A stretch of 16,476 nt of DNA from Gemmatimonadota bacterium (GTDB lineage: Bacteria > Gemmatimonadota > Gemmatimonadetes > Gemmatimonadales > GWC2-71-9): positions 1-16,476 of the forward strand of contig QHTS01000186.1 of NCBI GenBank assembly GCA_003220905.1. Direction: 5' to 3'. The notes below the pieces were generated by a model. The model saw only the letters and a program-made list of their open reading frames with translations, was not told where the DNA came from and did no database searches. The position numbers and the translations under genes are program-made. This document shows positions 7,748 to 14,948 of this stretch, piece after piece; the first letter of the stretch is position 1, and each line of letters starts with the position of its first letter.

Positions 7748-7776
7748 GTCGAGGGGCGGGGCTGCCGCCCCTCGAC
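7748..7776 (+). terminator. Perfect 12-bp GC hairpin between fae and mtdB (attenuator or processing site)
   Basis: GTCGAGGGGCGG (7748-7759) pairs exactly with CCGCCCCTCGAC (7765-7776) across a 5-nt GGCTG loop. This is a very stable structure 26 bp after the fae stop and 45 bp before mtdB. Only a short TTT follows within the next few bases, so it is a weak intrinsic terminator at best. Partial termination, or protection of the fae mRNA 3' end, would raise fae expression over the downstream genes. The rest of the 100-bp gap holds no gene. GTGGAG at 7805-7810 may serve mtdB. Confidence 0.5.
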
Positions 7777-7821
7777 TGCGTTTCGAGTCCTGCGCCGACT
7801 CCCCGTGGAGTATGAACCCTG

Positions 7822-8697
7822 ATGCGTAAGCTCCTGCTGCAGCTCGACAGCTCCAGGCTGCCGAGCGTGTTCGATCGGGTGGTGGCCTACGACGGCGGCG
7901 CCGATGAGGTGATGAGCTACGGAGGGATCGTCGACGCCGACGTCCGCGACCTGATCCACGGCTGCATCTTCACGCGCGGTCCCAAGGACCTGAAGAACAC
8001 CGCCGTCTTCGTCGGGGGTGCGGACATCGCGGTGGGCGAGCAACTGCTCGCGGCGGCGACCAAGGCGATGTTCAACCCCTTCACGGTATCCGCGATGCTG
8101 GACTCGAACGGCTCGAACACGACGGCGGTCGCCGCGGTGGCGAAGATGGTACAGGCAGCGGGGAGTGATGTGCGCGGCAAACGCGTCCTGATCGTCGCGG
8201 GGACCGGGCCCGTCGGGATTCGCGCCGCCGGGCTGTTCGCCAAGGCCGGGGCGGACGTGTGTATCACGTCGCGCAAGGCCGACGCGGGCGAGCGAGCGCG
8301 TGATCTCGTGCTCAAGCGGTTCGGCGGGACGGTGCGCGCCATCACGATGCCGGACGCGAGCGAGGCGATGCGCGCCTGCGAGCGCGCGGAGCTGCTGCTG
8401 AACGCGGGACCGGCAGGTGTCATGCTCGTGCCCAAGCAGGCGTGGGCCAAGCGCCCGGGGCTCCAGGTGGTCGCGGACGTGAACGCGGTCCCCCCGCTCG
8501 GGGTCGAAGGGGTGGACCTGATGGACGACGGCGTGATCAAGGAAGGCGCGGCGTGCTTCGGCGCGCTCGCCATCGGAAACCTCAAGATGAAGGTGCACAA
8601 GGCGTGCATTGCGCGCCTGTTCGAGCGCAACGACCTCGTGCTGGACGCCGAGACCATCGCCGACGTCGCGCGGGAGTTGCTGGCGCCGAAGCCGTGA
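7822..8697 (+). CDS. mtdB: Methylene-tetrahydromethanopterin dehydrogenase (MtdB-type)
   Basis: It oxidises methylene-H4MPT to methenyl-H4MPT with NAD(P)+, the step after Fae. The protein has 291 aa, the usual size for MtdA/MtdB/MtdC. The N-terminal catalytic part carries YDGGADEVMSYGGI, HGCIFTRGPKDLKNTAVFVGG and MFNPFTVSAMLDSNGSNTTA (about 82-101), all typical of the family. The C-terminal Rossmann part has VAGTGPVG (about 125-132) and TSRK after the second strand (149-152), which fits NADP acceptance; cofactor preference is not proven. H4MPT rather than tetrahydrofolate as substrate is inferred from the neighbours fae and fhc. ATG at 7822 follows GTGGAG by 11 nt. An earlier ATG at 7812 is in another frame and stops after five codons. 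Confidence 0.93.
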   Translation: MRKLLLQLDSSRLPSVFDRVVAYDGGADEVMSYGGIVDADVRDLIHGCIFTRGPKDLKNTAVFVGGADIAVGEQLLAAATKAMFNPFTVSAMLDSNGSNTTAVAAVAKMVQAAGSDVRGKRVLIVAGTGPVGIRAAGLFAKAGADVCITSRKADAGERARDLVLKRFGGTVRAITMPDASEAMRACERAELLLNAGPAGVMLVPKQAWAKRPGLQVVADVNAVPPLGVEGVDLMDDGVIKEGAACFGALAIGNLKMKVHKACIARLFERNDLVLDAETIADVARELLAPKP

Positions 8698-8701
8698 GCC
8701 G

Positions 8702-9787
8702 ATGCCGCGCGTCATCGGCATCGACCCGGGGACGGTGAGCATCGACCTCTGTGGGCTCGACGACGGCCGCCTGTTTCTCGAGCGCTCCTGGCCCACTGCC
8801 GAGGCGCTGGCGGACCCGGCGCGCTTGGTTGGCCAGCTCGAGGCGGCGGGCCCGCTCGATCTCGTCGCCGGCCCGTCCGGATACGGGCTGCCGCTCACGC
8901 GGGTGCAGGACGCGACCGAGGAAGATCTGCTCCTTGCCTTCCTGGCGGCTCCCGGAGAGACCGGGGGCATCGGGGGACTCCGCGGCCTCGTGCGCGCGCT
9001 GGCGCGCTCCGCTCTGCCGGTCGTGCTCACGCCCGGTGTGGTGCACCTCCCCACCGTGCCCCCGCACCGCAAGGTGAATCGCGTGGACATGGGAACGGCG
9101 GAGAAGGTGTGCGTCGTGGCCCTCGCGGTGTCCGAGCACGCCCGGCGGTTCGGGCGCCCGCTGTCGAACGTGTCGCTCGTGCTGCTCGAACTCGGCGGCG
9201 CCTTCACTGCCGCCGTGGCGGTCGCGGGGGGCCGGATCGTGGACGGCGTGGGGGGTTCGGGGGGACCACTCGGCTTTCGCGCGGCGGGGGCGCTCGACGG
9301 CGAGGTCGCGTATCTCGCAGGCGAGGTGCCCAAGGCGCTGCTGTTCCGGGGCGGCGCGGCCACCATCGCCGGTTGGGATGAGACGACCGCCTCGCCCGAG
9401 CGGCTCGCCCAGCCGGCGACGCCCGCGGAGCAGGTCGCCCGCGATGCGCTGGTCGAGAGCGCGGTGAAGACGGCGGTTGCGCTCGCGACCGCGGTGCCCG
9501 CGCCGAAGGAATTCGTCCTCTCCGGCCGCCTGGCGCGCGTCGAGCCGCTGGCACGCGCCATCCGCGAGCGGCTCGAGGCGTTCGCGCCGACGCGACTGCT
9601 CGAGGGATTCACTCAGACGGTGAAAGAAGGGGCGCAAGGGGCGGCGCTCATCGCCGACGGGCTCGCCGGCGGCGCGAATCGCGAGCTGGTCGAGCGGCTG
9701 GCGATCCGGGCGGCGCAGGGCAGTGTTCTGGACCACCTCTATGTCGTGCCGCGCGAACCTGTACGGCGGCGGCTCGGGTTGTCATGA
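8702..9787 (+). CDS. DUF1464-like ASKHA-fold protein in C1 cluster
   Basis: A 361-aa protein whose start VIGIDPGTVSIDLCGLDDG is a phosphate-1 motif of the actin/Hsp70/sugar-kinase (ASKHA) fold. The second phosphate motif is ELGGAFTAAVAVAGGRIVDG (about 163-182), followed by a Gly-rich GVGGSGGPLGF, and FVLSGRLARV late in the protein resembles the adenosine motif. The layout, including HRKVNRVDMGTAEKVCVVALA in the middle, fits DUF1464, a family I know mainly from archaea. No reaction is established. The butyrate-kinase and hydantoinase/oxoprolinase families share the fold and are alternatives. It begins 4 bp after mtdB and overlaps the ATP-grasp gene by 4 bp, so it almost certainly belongs to the C1 operon. 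A role in H4MPT or methanofuran cofactor synthesis is a guess from context. A longer frame opens upstream, but ATG 8702 gives the conserved N-terminus. Confidence 0.8.
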   Translation: MPRVIGIDPGTVSIDLCGLDDGRLFLERSWPTAEALADPARLVGQLEAAGPLDLVAGPSGYGLPLTRVQDATEEDLLLAFLAAPGETGGIGGLRGLVRALARSALPVVLTPGVVHLPTVPPHRKVNRVDMGTAEKVCVVALAVSEHARRFGRPLSNVSLVLLELGGAFTAAVAVAGGRIVDGVGGSGGPLGFRAAGALDGEVAYLAGEVPKALLFRGGAATIAGWDETTASPERLAQPATPAEQVARDALVESAVKTAVALATAVPAPKEFVLSGRLARVEPLARAIRERLEAFAPTRLLEGFTQTVKEGAQGAALIADGLAGGANRELVERLAIRAAQGSVLDHLYVVPREPVRRRLGLS

Positions 9788-10947
9788 CGCGCGTGCTCCT
9801 CGCCGGCGTGTCGACTCGGGGCTTCGCGGAGTCCGCGGTGCGAGCGGGGTACGAGGTGGTCGCGGTCGATGGGTTTGGAGATCTCGATCTGCGTGCCTGC
9901 GCGACCGAGGTGCACGTCGTCCGCGCCGGAGGGGGCGGCCGGTTCAGCGCGCGCGCCGCCGCCGCCGCGGTGCGACACGTGCCATGCGAAGCCGCCGTGT
10001 ACGAAGCGAGCTTCGAAAACCATCCCAGCGCCGTGCGCGCCCTCGCGGCCAACCGGATGCTCTGGGGAAACCCGCCCGCCGTGCTGGCCCGTGCGCGCGA
10101 CCCGCGCCGCCTCGCCCGGGTGGTCGGCGACGCCGGCCTCCCGGGTCCGCACGTCCGCCTCACACGGCCAGCGCCAGGCACGCGCAGCGGTTGGCTCGTG
10201 AAGCCCTTGCGCTCAGGGGGCGGCGACGGCGTCGCCGTGTGGCGGCGCGGCGCCCCCGTGCCGCGGGACAGTTACCTCCAGGAGCGCATCTCCGGCGTGA
10301 CGGGCTCCATCGTGTTCGCGGCGGACGGGCGCCGCGCGGTGGCGCTGGGCCTCTCGCGCATTCTCGCGGGGGAGACCGCCTTCGGCGCCGACGGGTTCCG
10401 GTACTGCGGCAGTATCCTCGGGTCTGCCGGGGATCCGCAGTTCCCGGCCGACGAGCGCCTGCTCGACAGGGCGACGCTGCTCGCCGAGCGCGTCACACGG
10501 GCGTTCGGGCTGGTGGGGGTGAACGGAGTCGATTTCGTCGCGCGGCGAGGGCTCCCCTACGCGATCGAGGTGAACCCGCGCTACACCGCCGCGATGGAGT
10601 TGGTCGAGCGGGCATACGGGATATCGCTGTTCGACGTGCATGTGCAGGCCTGCCGGCGGGGGTTGCCGGCATTCGACCTCGCGGCCGCCCGGCGTCGGAC
10701 TCCGGACGCGGTCGGGAAGGCGATCGTGTACGCGCGGCGCCCCACCGCGCTGGGCGACACGCGGTCCTGGCTCTTGGACTCGGACGTGCGGGACATCTCT
10801 CCGCCGGGGACCCGCTTCGCGCCGCGCGAGCCGATCTGCACGATCTTCGCGCGGGGACGAGACGCCGCAGCCTGCTTCGCGGCCCTCGCGGGCCGCGCCG
10901 CCCGGTTGTATCGCGATGGCGAGCGCCGCGAGGCGCGCAGCGCATGA
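9784..10947 (+). CDS. ATP-grasp ligase-like protein in C1 cluster
   Basis: A 387-aa protein with ATP-grasp architecture. The N-terminal part (about 1-120) is Rossmann-like, starting VLLAGVSTRGFAESAVRAGYEVVAVD. WLVKPLRSGGGDGV with Lys140 is the nucleotide-binding strand-loop, and YLQERISGVTGSIVFAADG supplies the hinge. GVNGVDFV (Asp250) and AIEVNPRYTAAMELVERAYG (Glu262, Asn264) form the metal-binding end. The last 100 residues are not recognised. ATP-grasp enzymes join a carboxylate to an amine or thiol through an acyl phosphate. The setting between mtdB and fhcB suggests a step of cofactor assembly, such as amino-acid addition to a pterin or furan carrier. ATP-grasp proteins are known in methylotroph H4MPT clusters, but I do not claim orthology to a named one. 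Both ends overlap neighbours through ATGA. Confidence 0.85.
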   Translation: MTRVLLAGVSTRGFAESAVRAGYEVVAVDGFGDLDLRACATEVHVVRAGGGGRFSARAAAAAVRHVPCEAAVYEASFENHPSAVRALAANRMLWGNPPAVLARARDPRRLARVVGDAGLPGPHVRLTRPAPGTRSGWLVKPLRSGGGDGVAVWRRGAPVPRDSYLQERISGVTGSIVFAADGRRAVALGLSRILAGETAFGADGFRYCGSILGSAGDPQFPADERLLDRATLLAERVTRAFGLVGVNGVDFVARRGLPYAIEVNPRYTAAMELVERAYGISLFDVHVQACRRGLPAFDLAAARRRTPDAVGKAIVYARRPTALGDTRSWLLDSDVRDISPPGTRFAPREPICTIFARGRDAAACFAALAGRAARLYRDGERREARSA

Positions 10948-12188
10948 TCGATCGAACCGTCGCGAACGTCACTTGCCTTGGCTGCGGATGCGCCTGCGAC
11001 GACATCACGATCGTCGTGACACAGGATCGCATCGCGGAAGCCCGCAACGCCTGCGCGCTCGGGATCGCGTGGTTCGGCGACGGGACCGTGCCCGCGGAGA
11101 CGCGCGTGAACGGCCGCACCGCGTCGCTCGAGCGGGCGCTCACCGAGGCCGCGAGACTCCTCACCGGCGCAACGCGCCCACTCGTCTATCTCGCCGGCGA
11201 CGTCTCCTGCGAAACGCTGCGCGAAGGGGTCGCCATCGCCGACCGGCTGCACGCCGCCATCGACAGCCTCGCCGCGACGGCCGCGACGGCAGTGCTCGCG
11301 GCCCAGCGCCGCGGACGCGCCGGCGCCACGCTCGGCGAAATCCGCCAGCGCGCCGACCTCGTCGTGTTCTGGGCGGTGGACCCGAGCGCGCGCTATCCGC
11401 GGTACGGTTCCCGCTACGCCGTGGCGCCACGCGGGGTTGCGGCGCCCCAGGGTCGAAAGGACCGCACGCTGATCGCGGTGGACGTGGGGGAAGCCCTCGG
11501 TCCCGCCGACGCCGACGGACGGTTGGCGATCGCGCCCGCCGACGAGGTGGACAGCCTGGAAATCATGCGGGCGACGGTGCAAGGCCGCACGGTGGGAGAG
11601 GAGGCGCGTTTCCGGGCCGCGGTGGAGCTCGCCCGTCGGATGACCGAGGCGCGCTACGTCGCCATCGTGACGGACGGCGAGCCGGGAACGACGTCCGCCG
11701 ACCCGGCCCGGGCGGAGGCGCTCGTGACGCTCTCCCAGGCCTTGAACGCACCCACGCGATGCGCCTTGTCCACGCTCCGGGGAGGCGGCAACCGCTCCGG
11801 CGCGGATGCCGTGCTCACGTGGCAGACCGGGTTCCCCTTCGCCGTGGACTTCGCGCGCGGGTACCCGAGTTACCAGCCACAGGCTGGCGCCGCCGCGCTG
11901 CTCGGCGCGGGAGAAGTGGACGCCGCACTCGTCATCGGCGCGCCGGCAGCCCTCCCGGTGCCGGTGGCCACCGCGCTCGCTCGGGTCCGGAGCGTCGTGA
12001 TCGGCCCGCGGGCGAGCGCGGCGACGTTCCAGCCCGCCGTCGCCGTGGACGCGGGGGTCGCGGGGATCCACGAGGGAGGCACCGCGTTCCGCATGGACGA
12101 CGTCCCGTTGCCCCTGCGGCCGTCGTTCGAGGGAGCACGCGCCGCCCTCGTCACCGTCCGCGCCCTGCGCGAGCGGCTCGGCCCGTGA
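10944..12188 (+). CDS. fhcB: Formyltransferase/hydrolase complex subunit B (FhcB; formylmethanofuran dehydrogenase subunit B homologue)
   Basis: A 414-aa homologue of the molybdopterin/tungstopterin subunit FmdB/FwdB of archaeal formylmethanofuran dehydrogenase. In bacteria the Fhc complex is known to run as a formyltransferase/hydrolase without redox chemistry, and FhcB is thought to be structural. The N-terminus has C11-x2-C14-x3-C18 in TCLGCGCACDDI and C37 in NACALG, the spacing of an iron-sulphur motif. The SCE element (VSCETLREG, Cys89) is also present. Where, from memory, the archaeal protein has its metal-binding Cys or Sec (in a VCHGPS-like motif), this one reads IDSLAATAATAVL (about 106-118), with no Cys. 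That fits a non-redox role. ATG at 10944 overlaps the ATP-grasp stop, and the 3' end overlaps the fhcA GTG. Confidence 0.93.
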   Translation: MIDRTVANVTCLGCGCACDDITIVVTQDRIAEARNACALGIAWFGDGTVPAETRVNGRTASLERALTEAARLLTGATRPLVYLAGDVSCETLREGVAIADRLHAAIDSLAATAATAVLAAQRRGRAGATLGEIRQRADLVVFWAVDPSARYPRYGSRYAVAPRGVAAPQGRKDRTLIAVDVGEALGPADADGRLAIAPADEVDSLEIMRATVQGRTVGEEARFRAAVELARRMTEARYVAIVTDGEPGTTSADPARAEALVTLSQALNAPTRCALSTLRGGGNRSGADAVLTWQTGFPFAVDFARGYPSYQPQAGAAALLGAGEVDAALVIGAPAALPVPVATALARVRSVVIGPRASAATFQPAVAVDAGVAGIHEGGTAFRMDDVPLPLRPSFEGARAALVTVRALRERLGP

Positions 12189-13834
12189 GCAAGCCCACGC
12201 AGTTGCGCATCGCCGGCGGCACGGTGTACGACCCCGCGAACGGAGGGGGGGCGGGGGGGGCGGACGGCGTCGTGCGCGACGTGTGCATCGAGGGCGACCG
12301 CATCGTAGCCGAGCTGCCGGCAAGCGCTCGGCGACTCGACGCCCGCGGCATGGTCGTGATGCCCGGCGGCGTCGACATCCACGCGCATATCGCCGGGTCG
12401 AGCGTGAATCATGCCCGGCGGTTGCTCCCTGAAGAGCATGCGGCCGATCCCATGCCCGCTCCGCGGCTCGACGATGGCGCGATCACGCGCTCCGGCAGCG
12501 GGGGCACGGTCCCGAGCACGTTCGCGACCGGATACCGCTACGCGGGGCTCGGCTACACGACGGCGATGGAAGCGGCGGTGGCGCCCATCGCCGCGCGGCA
12601 CGCGCACGCGGAGCTCGACGACACTCCGATCATCGATGCCGGGTTCTTCGTGCTGCTCGGCAACGACGACTATCTGCTCCGCCAGCTCGGCGCGGGGGAA
12701 GCCGCGCGGGCACGTGATTACGCCGCCTGGCTGCTGGGCACCACGCGGGCCTACGCGATCAAGATCGTAAACCCGGGGGGCGTAGAGGTGTGGAAGGGTG
12801 GCGGTGATCGCCGCAACGTGAGCGGTCTGGACGATGCGGTCGGCTCGAGCGCCGTCACGCCACGGAAGATCCTGGAGGCGCTCGCCGGCGCTGCCAACGC
12901 GCTCGGCCTGCCGCACCCGGTGCACATCCATTGCAACAACCTGGGGCAGCCGGGGAACGCCGCGACCACGCTCGAGAGCATGAAGGCCCTTTCCGGCCAG
13001 CGCGCGCACTTCACGCACCTGCAGTTCCACAGCTACGGCGGAGCGGCGGGCAACGGGTGGTCGTCGGCGGCGCGCGAGGTGATCGAGTACGTGAACGCCC
13101 ACGCCGCGGTGAGTGTGGACGTCGGGCAAGTGATGTTCGGGGCGGCGACGACGGTCACGGCGGACAGCCCGGTCGAGCACCTCTTGTACGCAAGCAGCGG
13201 CCGCAAATGGGTGAACGTGGACATCGAGCTCGAATCGGGTTGCGGCATCGTACCCTATGCGTACAGGGAGAAGGCGGCCGTCGCCGCGCTGCAGTGGGCG
13301 GTCGGGCTCGAGCTGTTCCTGCTCGCGAATGACCCGTGGCGCGTCGTGCTGTCGACCGATCATCCGAACGGCGGGACGTTCCTCTCGTATCCCGAGCTGA
13401 TCCGGCTGCTGATGGACCGGGCGTACCGCGACGAGCGGCTCAAGCGTGTGAACCAGAAGCTGCTCGCGGGCAGCGCCCTGCTCGACGGCCTGTCGCGCGA
13501 ATACACGCTCGGCGAGATCGCCATCATCACGCGGGCGGGCCCGGCCCGGCTCCTGGGGTTGAAGACCAAGGGGCACCTGGGGCCGGGGGCCGACGCGGAC
13601 GTGACGATCTATGCGAGCGACTCCGATCGCGCGCAGATGTTCGCCGCGCCGCGCTACGTGATCAAGGCCGGGACGCTGGTCGTCGAGGACGGGCAGCTGC
13701 GCCGCGCGCCCGCGGGCCGGCGCCTCGCCGTTCGGCCCGAGTACGACGCGGCAGTCACCAAGGACGTGAAGCGGTTCTTCGACCAATACGCGTGCGTCGC
13801 GTTCGAGAATTACGGAGCGGACCCGGTCGCATGA
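12185..13834 (+). CDS. fhcA: Formyltransferase/hydrolase complex subunit A (FhcA), amidohydrolase subunit
   Basis: A 549-aa member of the amidohydrolase superfamily; in bacterial Fhc this subunit hydrolyses the formyl-methanofuran analogue to formate. Metal-site candidates are intact: H66-x-H68 in GGVDIHAHIAG, Lys193 in AIKIVNPGGVEVWKGGG (position of the carboxylated lysine), His247/His249 in HPVHIHCNNLG, HFTHLQFHSYGG further on, and Asp392 in LSTDHPNGG. The length agrees with known FhcA and FwdA. The start is GTG at 12185, overlapping the fhcB stop (GTGA). No closer in-frame start fits the conserved LRIAGGTVYDPANG. Residues 20-25 (GGGAGG) are encoded by G7 (12245-12251) and G8 (12253-12260) tracts. 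The stop overlaps the fhcD ATG. Confidence 0.96.
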   Translation: MSKPTQLRIAGGTVYDPANGGGAGGADGVVRDVCIEGDRIVAELPASARRLDARGMVVMPGGVDIHAHIAGSSVNHARRLLPEEHAADPMPAPRLDDGAITRSGSGGTVPSTFATGYRYAGLGYTTAMEAAVAPIAARHAHAELDDTPIIDAGFFVLLGNDDYLLRQLGAGEAARARDYAAWLLGTTRAYAIKIVNPGGVEVWKGGGDRRNVSGLDDAVGSSAVTPRKILEALAGAANALGLPHPVHIHCNNLGQPGNAATTLESMKALSGQRAHFTHLQFHSYGGAAGNGWSSAAREVIEYVNAHAAVSVDVGQVMFGAATTVTADSPVEHLLYASSGRKWVNVDIELESGCGIVPYAYREKAAVAALQWAVGLELFLLANDPWRVVLSTDHPNGGTFLSYPELIRLLMDRAYRDERLKRVNQKLLAGSALLDGLSREYTLGEIAIITRAGPARLLGLKTKGHLGPGADADVTIYASDSDRAQMFAAPRYVIKAGTLVVEDGQLRRAPAGRRLAVRPEYDAAVTKDVKRFFDQYACVAFENYGADPVA

Positions 13835-14721
13835 AGATCAACGGCGTCGCGATCGCGGATACGTTCGCCGAGGCATTTACGATGCGGGTGGCGCGGATCG
13901 TGATCACGGGGCGGACGGCGAAGTGGGCTCGGGAGGCGGCGGTCAAGCTCACCGGATTCGCGACGTCGGTGATCGGCTGCAAGTGCGAGGCGGGAATCGA
14001 GCGGGAGCTCACGCCGGCGGAGACGCCCGACGGACGCCCGGGGATCAGCGTGCTGTTTCTGACCATGGACAAGGAAAGCCTCCCCCAGCAGCTGATCGTG
14101 CGGCTCGGCCAGACGGTGCTCACCTGCCCCACCACTGCCTGTTTCGACGGCCTCCCCGATGCCCCCGATCGGCTCGCGGTCGGGAAGGCGCTGCGCGTGT
14201 TCGGTGACGGGTTTCAGGCGAGCAAGGTGATCGGAGGGAAACGCTACTGGCGCCTGCCGGTCATGGAAGGGGAGTTCCTCGTCGAGGAAACATTCGGGAT
14301 GCTGAAGGGCGTGGGCGGCGGGAATTTCCTGATTCTCGCCGACGATGCGGATGACGCGCTGGCCGCCGCAGAAGCCGCGGTGGACGCCATGACCAGCTTG
14401 TCGGGCGTGATCCTCCCGTTCCCGGGCGGCGTGGTGCGGAGCGGCAGCAAGGTGGGCTCGAAGCGCTACAAGAACATGGTGGCGACGACCAACGACCCAT
14501 TCGACCCCACGCTCCGGGCGATCACCCAGTCCCAACTCCCCGACGGCGTGAACAGCGTCCTCGAGATCGTGCTCGACGGGACGGATGCCCCGTCGATCGA
14601 GGCGGCGATGCGCGCCGGCATCCCGGCGGCGTGCCGACCGGGGGTGAACACGATCACGGCGGCGAACTTCGGCGGGAAGCTCGGGCCGCACCATTTCCAC
14701 CTGCGAAAGATCCTCGGATGA
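13831..14721 (+). CDS. fhcD: Formylmethanofuran--tetrahydromethanopterin formyltransferase (FhcD/Ftr), intact copy
   Basis: A 296-aa protein, full length for Ftr. It transfers the formyl group from formyl-H4MPT to the methanofuran-type cofactor in the oxidative direction, as part of the bacterial Fhc complex. Matches to Ftr start at MKINGVAIADTFAEAF and continue through TGFATSVIGCK, ETPDGRPG, FFGDG-like VFGDGFQ, VMEGEFLVEETFG, GVGGGNFLILAD, PFPGGVVRSGSKVGSKRY, and AANFGGKLGPH at the end. ATG at 13831 overlaps the fhcA stop, and GGAG at 13815-13818 may help initiation. From 13923 to the end its sequence recurs downstream as a truncated second copy. The stop at 14719-14721 overlaps the ATG of the fhcC fragment. 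Confidence 0.96.
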   Translation: MKINGVAIADTFAEAFTMRVARIVITGRTAKWAREAAVKLTGFATSVIGCKCEAGIERELTPAETPDGRPGISVLFLTMDKESLPQQLIVRLGQTVLTCPTTACFDGLPDAPDRLAVGKALRVFGDGFQASKVIGGKRYWRLPVMEGEFLVEETFGMLKGVGGGNFLILADDADDALAAAEAAVDAMTSLSGVILPFPGGVVRSGSKVGSKRYKNMVATTNDPFDPTLRAITQSQLPDGVNSVLEIVLDGTDAPSIEAAMRAGIPAACRPGVNTITAANFGGKLGPHHFHLRKILG

Positions 14722-14898
14722 GCGACGCTGTCACGTTGTCGCTCGCCGCGCGGCCCGATCATGTGCTCCTCGCCGACTGCATCGCCGCCGACCGGTTCGC
14801 GGGGCTCGACGCGAAGGAGATCGCCGAGTTGCCGGTAATGCACGGGGGCCGGCCGGCGACGCTCGGGGAGTTTTTCACGATCCGGGGCGGACACTCGA
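13923..14898 (+). repeat. 976-bp tandem duplication, first unit
   Basis: The unit runs from codon 31 of fhcD to about codon 61 of fhcC and is followed directly by a second unit (14899-15874). By direct comparison I find one difference, T at 14729 against C at 15705, a silent Ala codon change at the start of fhcC. The breakpoints share only two bases (AG), so the joint looks like illegitimate recombination rather than crossing-over between longer repeats. No transposase, target-site duplication or flanking inverted repeat is seen. Confidence 0.95.
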
Positions 14899-14948
14899 GT
14901 GGGCTCGGGAGGCGGCGGTCAAGCTCACCGGATTCGCGACGTCGGTGA
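14718..14948 (+). pseudogene. fhcC: Truncated fhcC fragment with out-of-frame tail (fhcC')
   Basis: A 76-aa open frame. The first 60-61 residues equal the N-terminus of intact fhcC (start MSDAVTLSLAARPDHVLL, to IRGGHSS). At about 14899 the sequence jumps back into fhcD in another frame, adding a 15-residue Arg/Ser-rich tail (GLGRRRSSSPDSRRR) before TGA at 14946-14948. It lacks the whole Gly-rich repeat domain that builds the beta-helix of the family, so it should not function as FhcC. It keeps the ATGA overlap with fhcD, so it would be translated at the normal fhcC site. Confidence 0.92.

Noticed and set aside
7812..7829. Five-codon frame (ATG...TAA) overlapping the mtdB start, as a leader peptide
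   Set aside because: The possible ribosome-binding site GTGGAG ends one base before its ATG, too close to serve it but well placed for mtdB at 7822. No repeated regulatory codons are present.
10944..12188. True redox formylmethanofuran dehydrogenase (Mo/W enzyme) with methanogenic context
   Set aside because: No Cys or Sec is seen at the expected metal-ligand loop, no ferredoxin-type subunits (FwdF/FwdG) are nearby, and the flanks are bacterial. The hydrolytic Fhc complex is the better reading.
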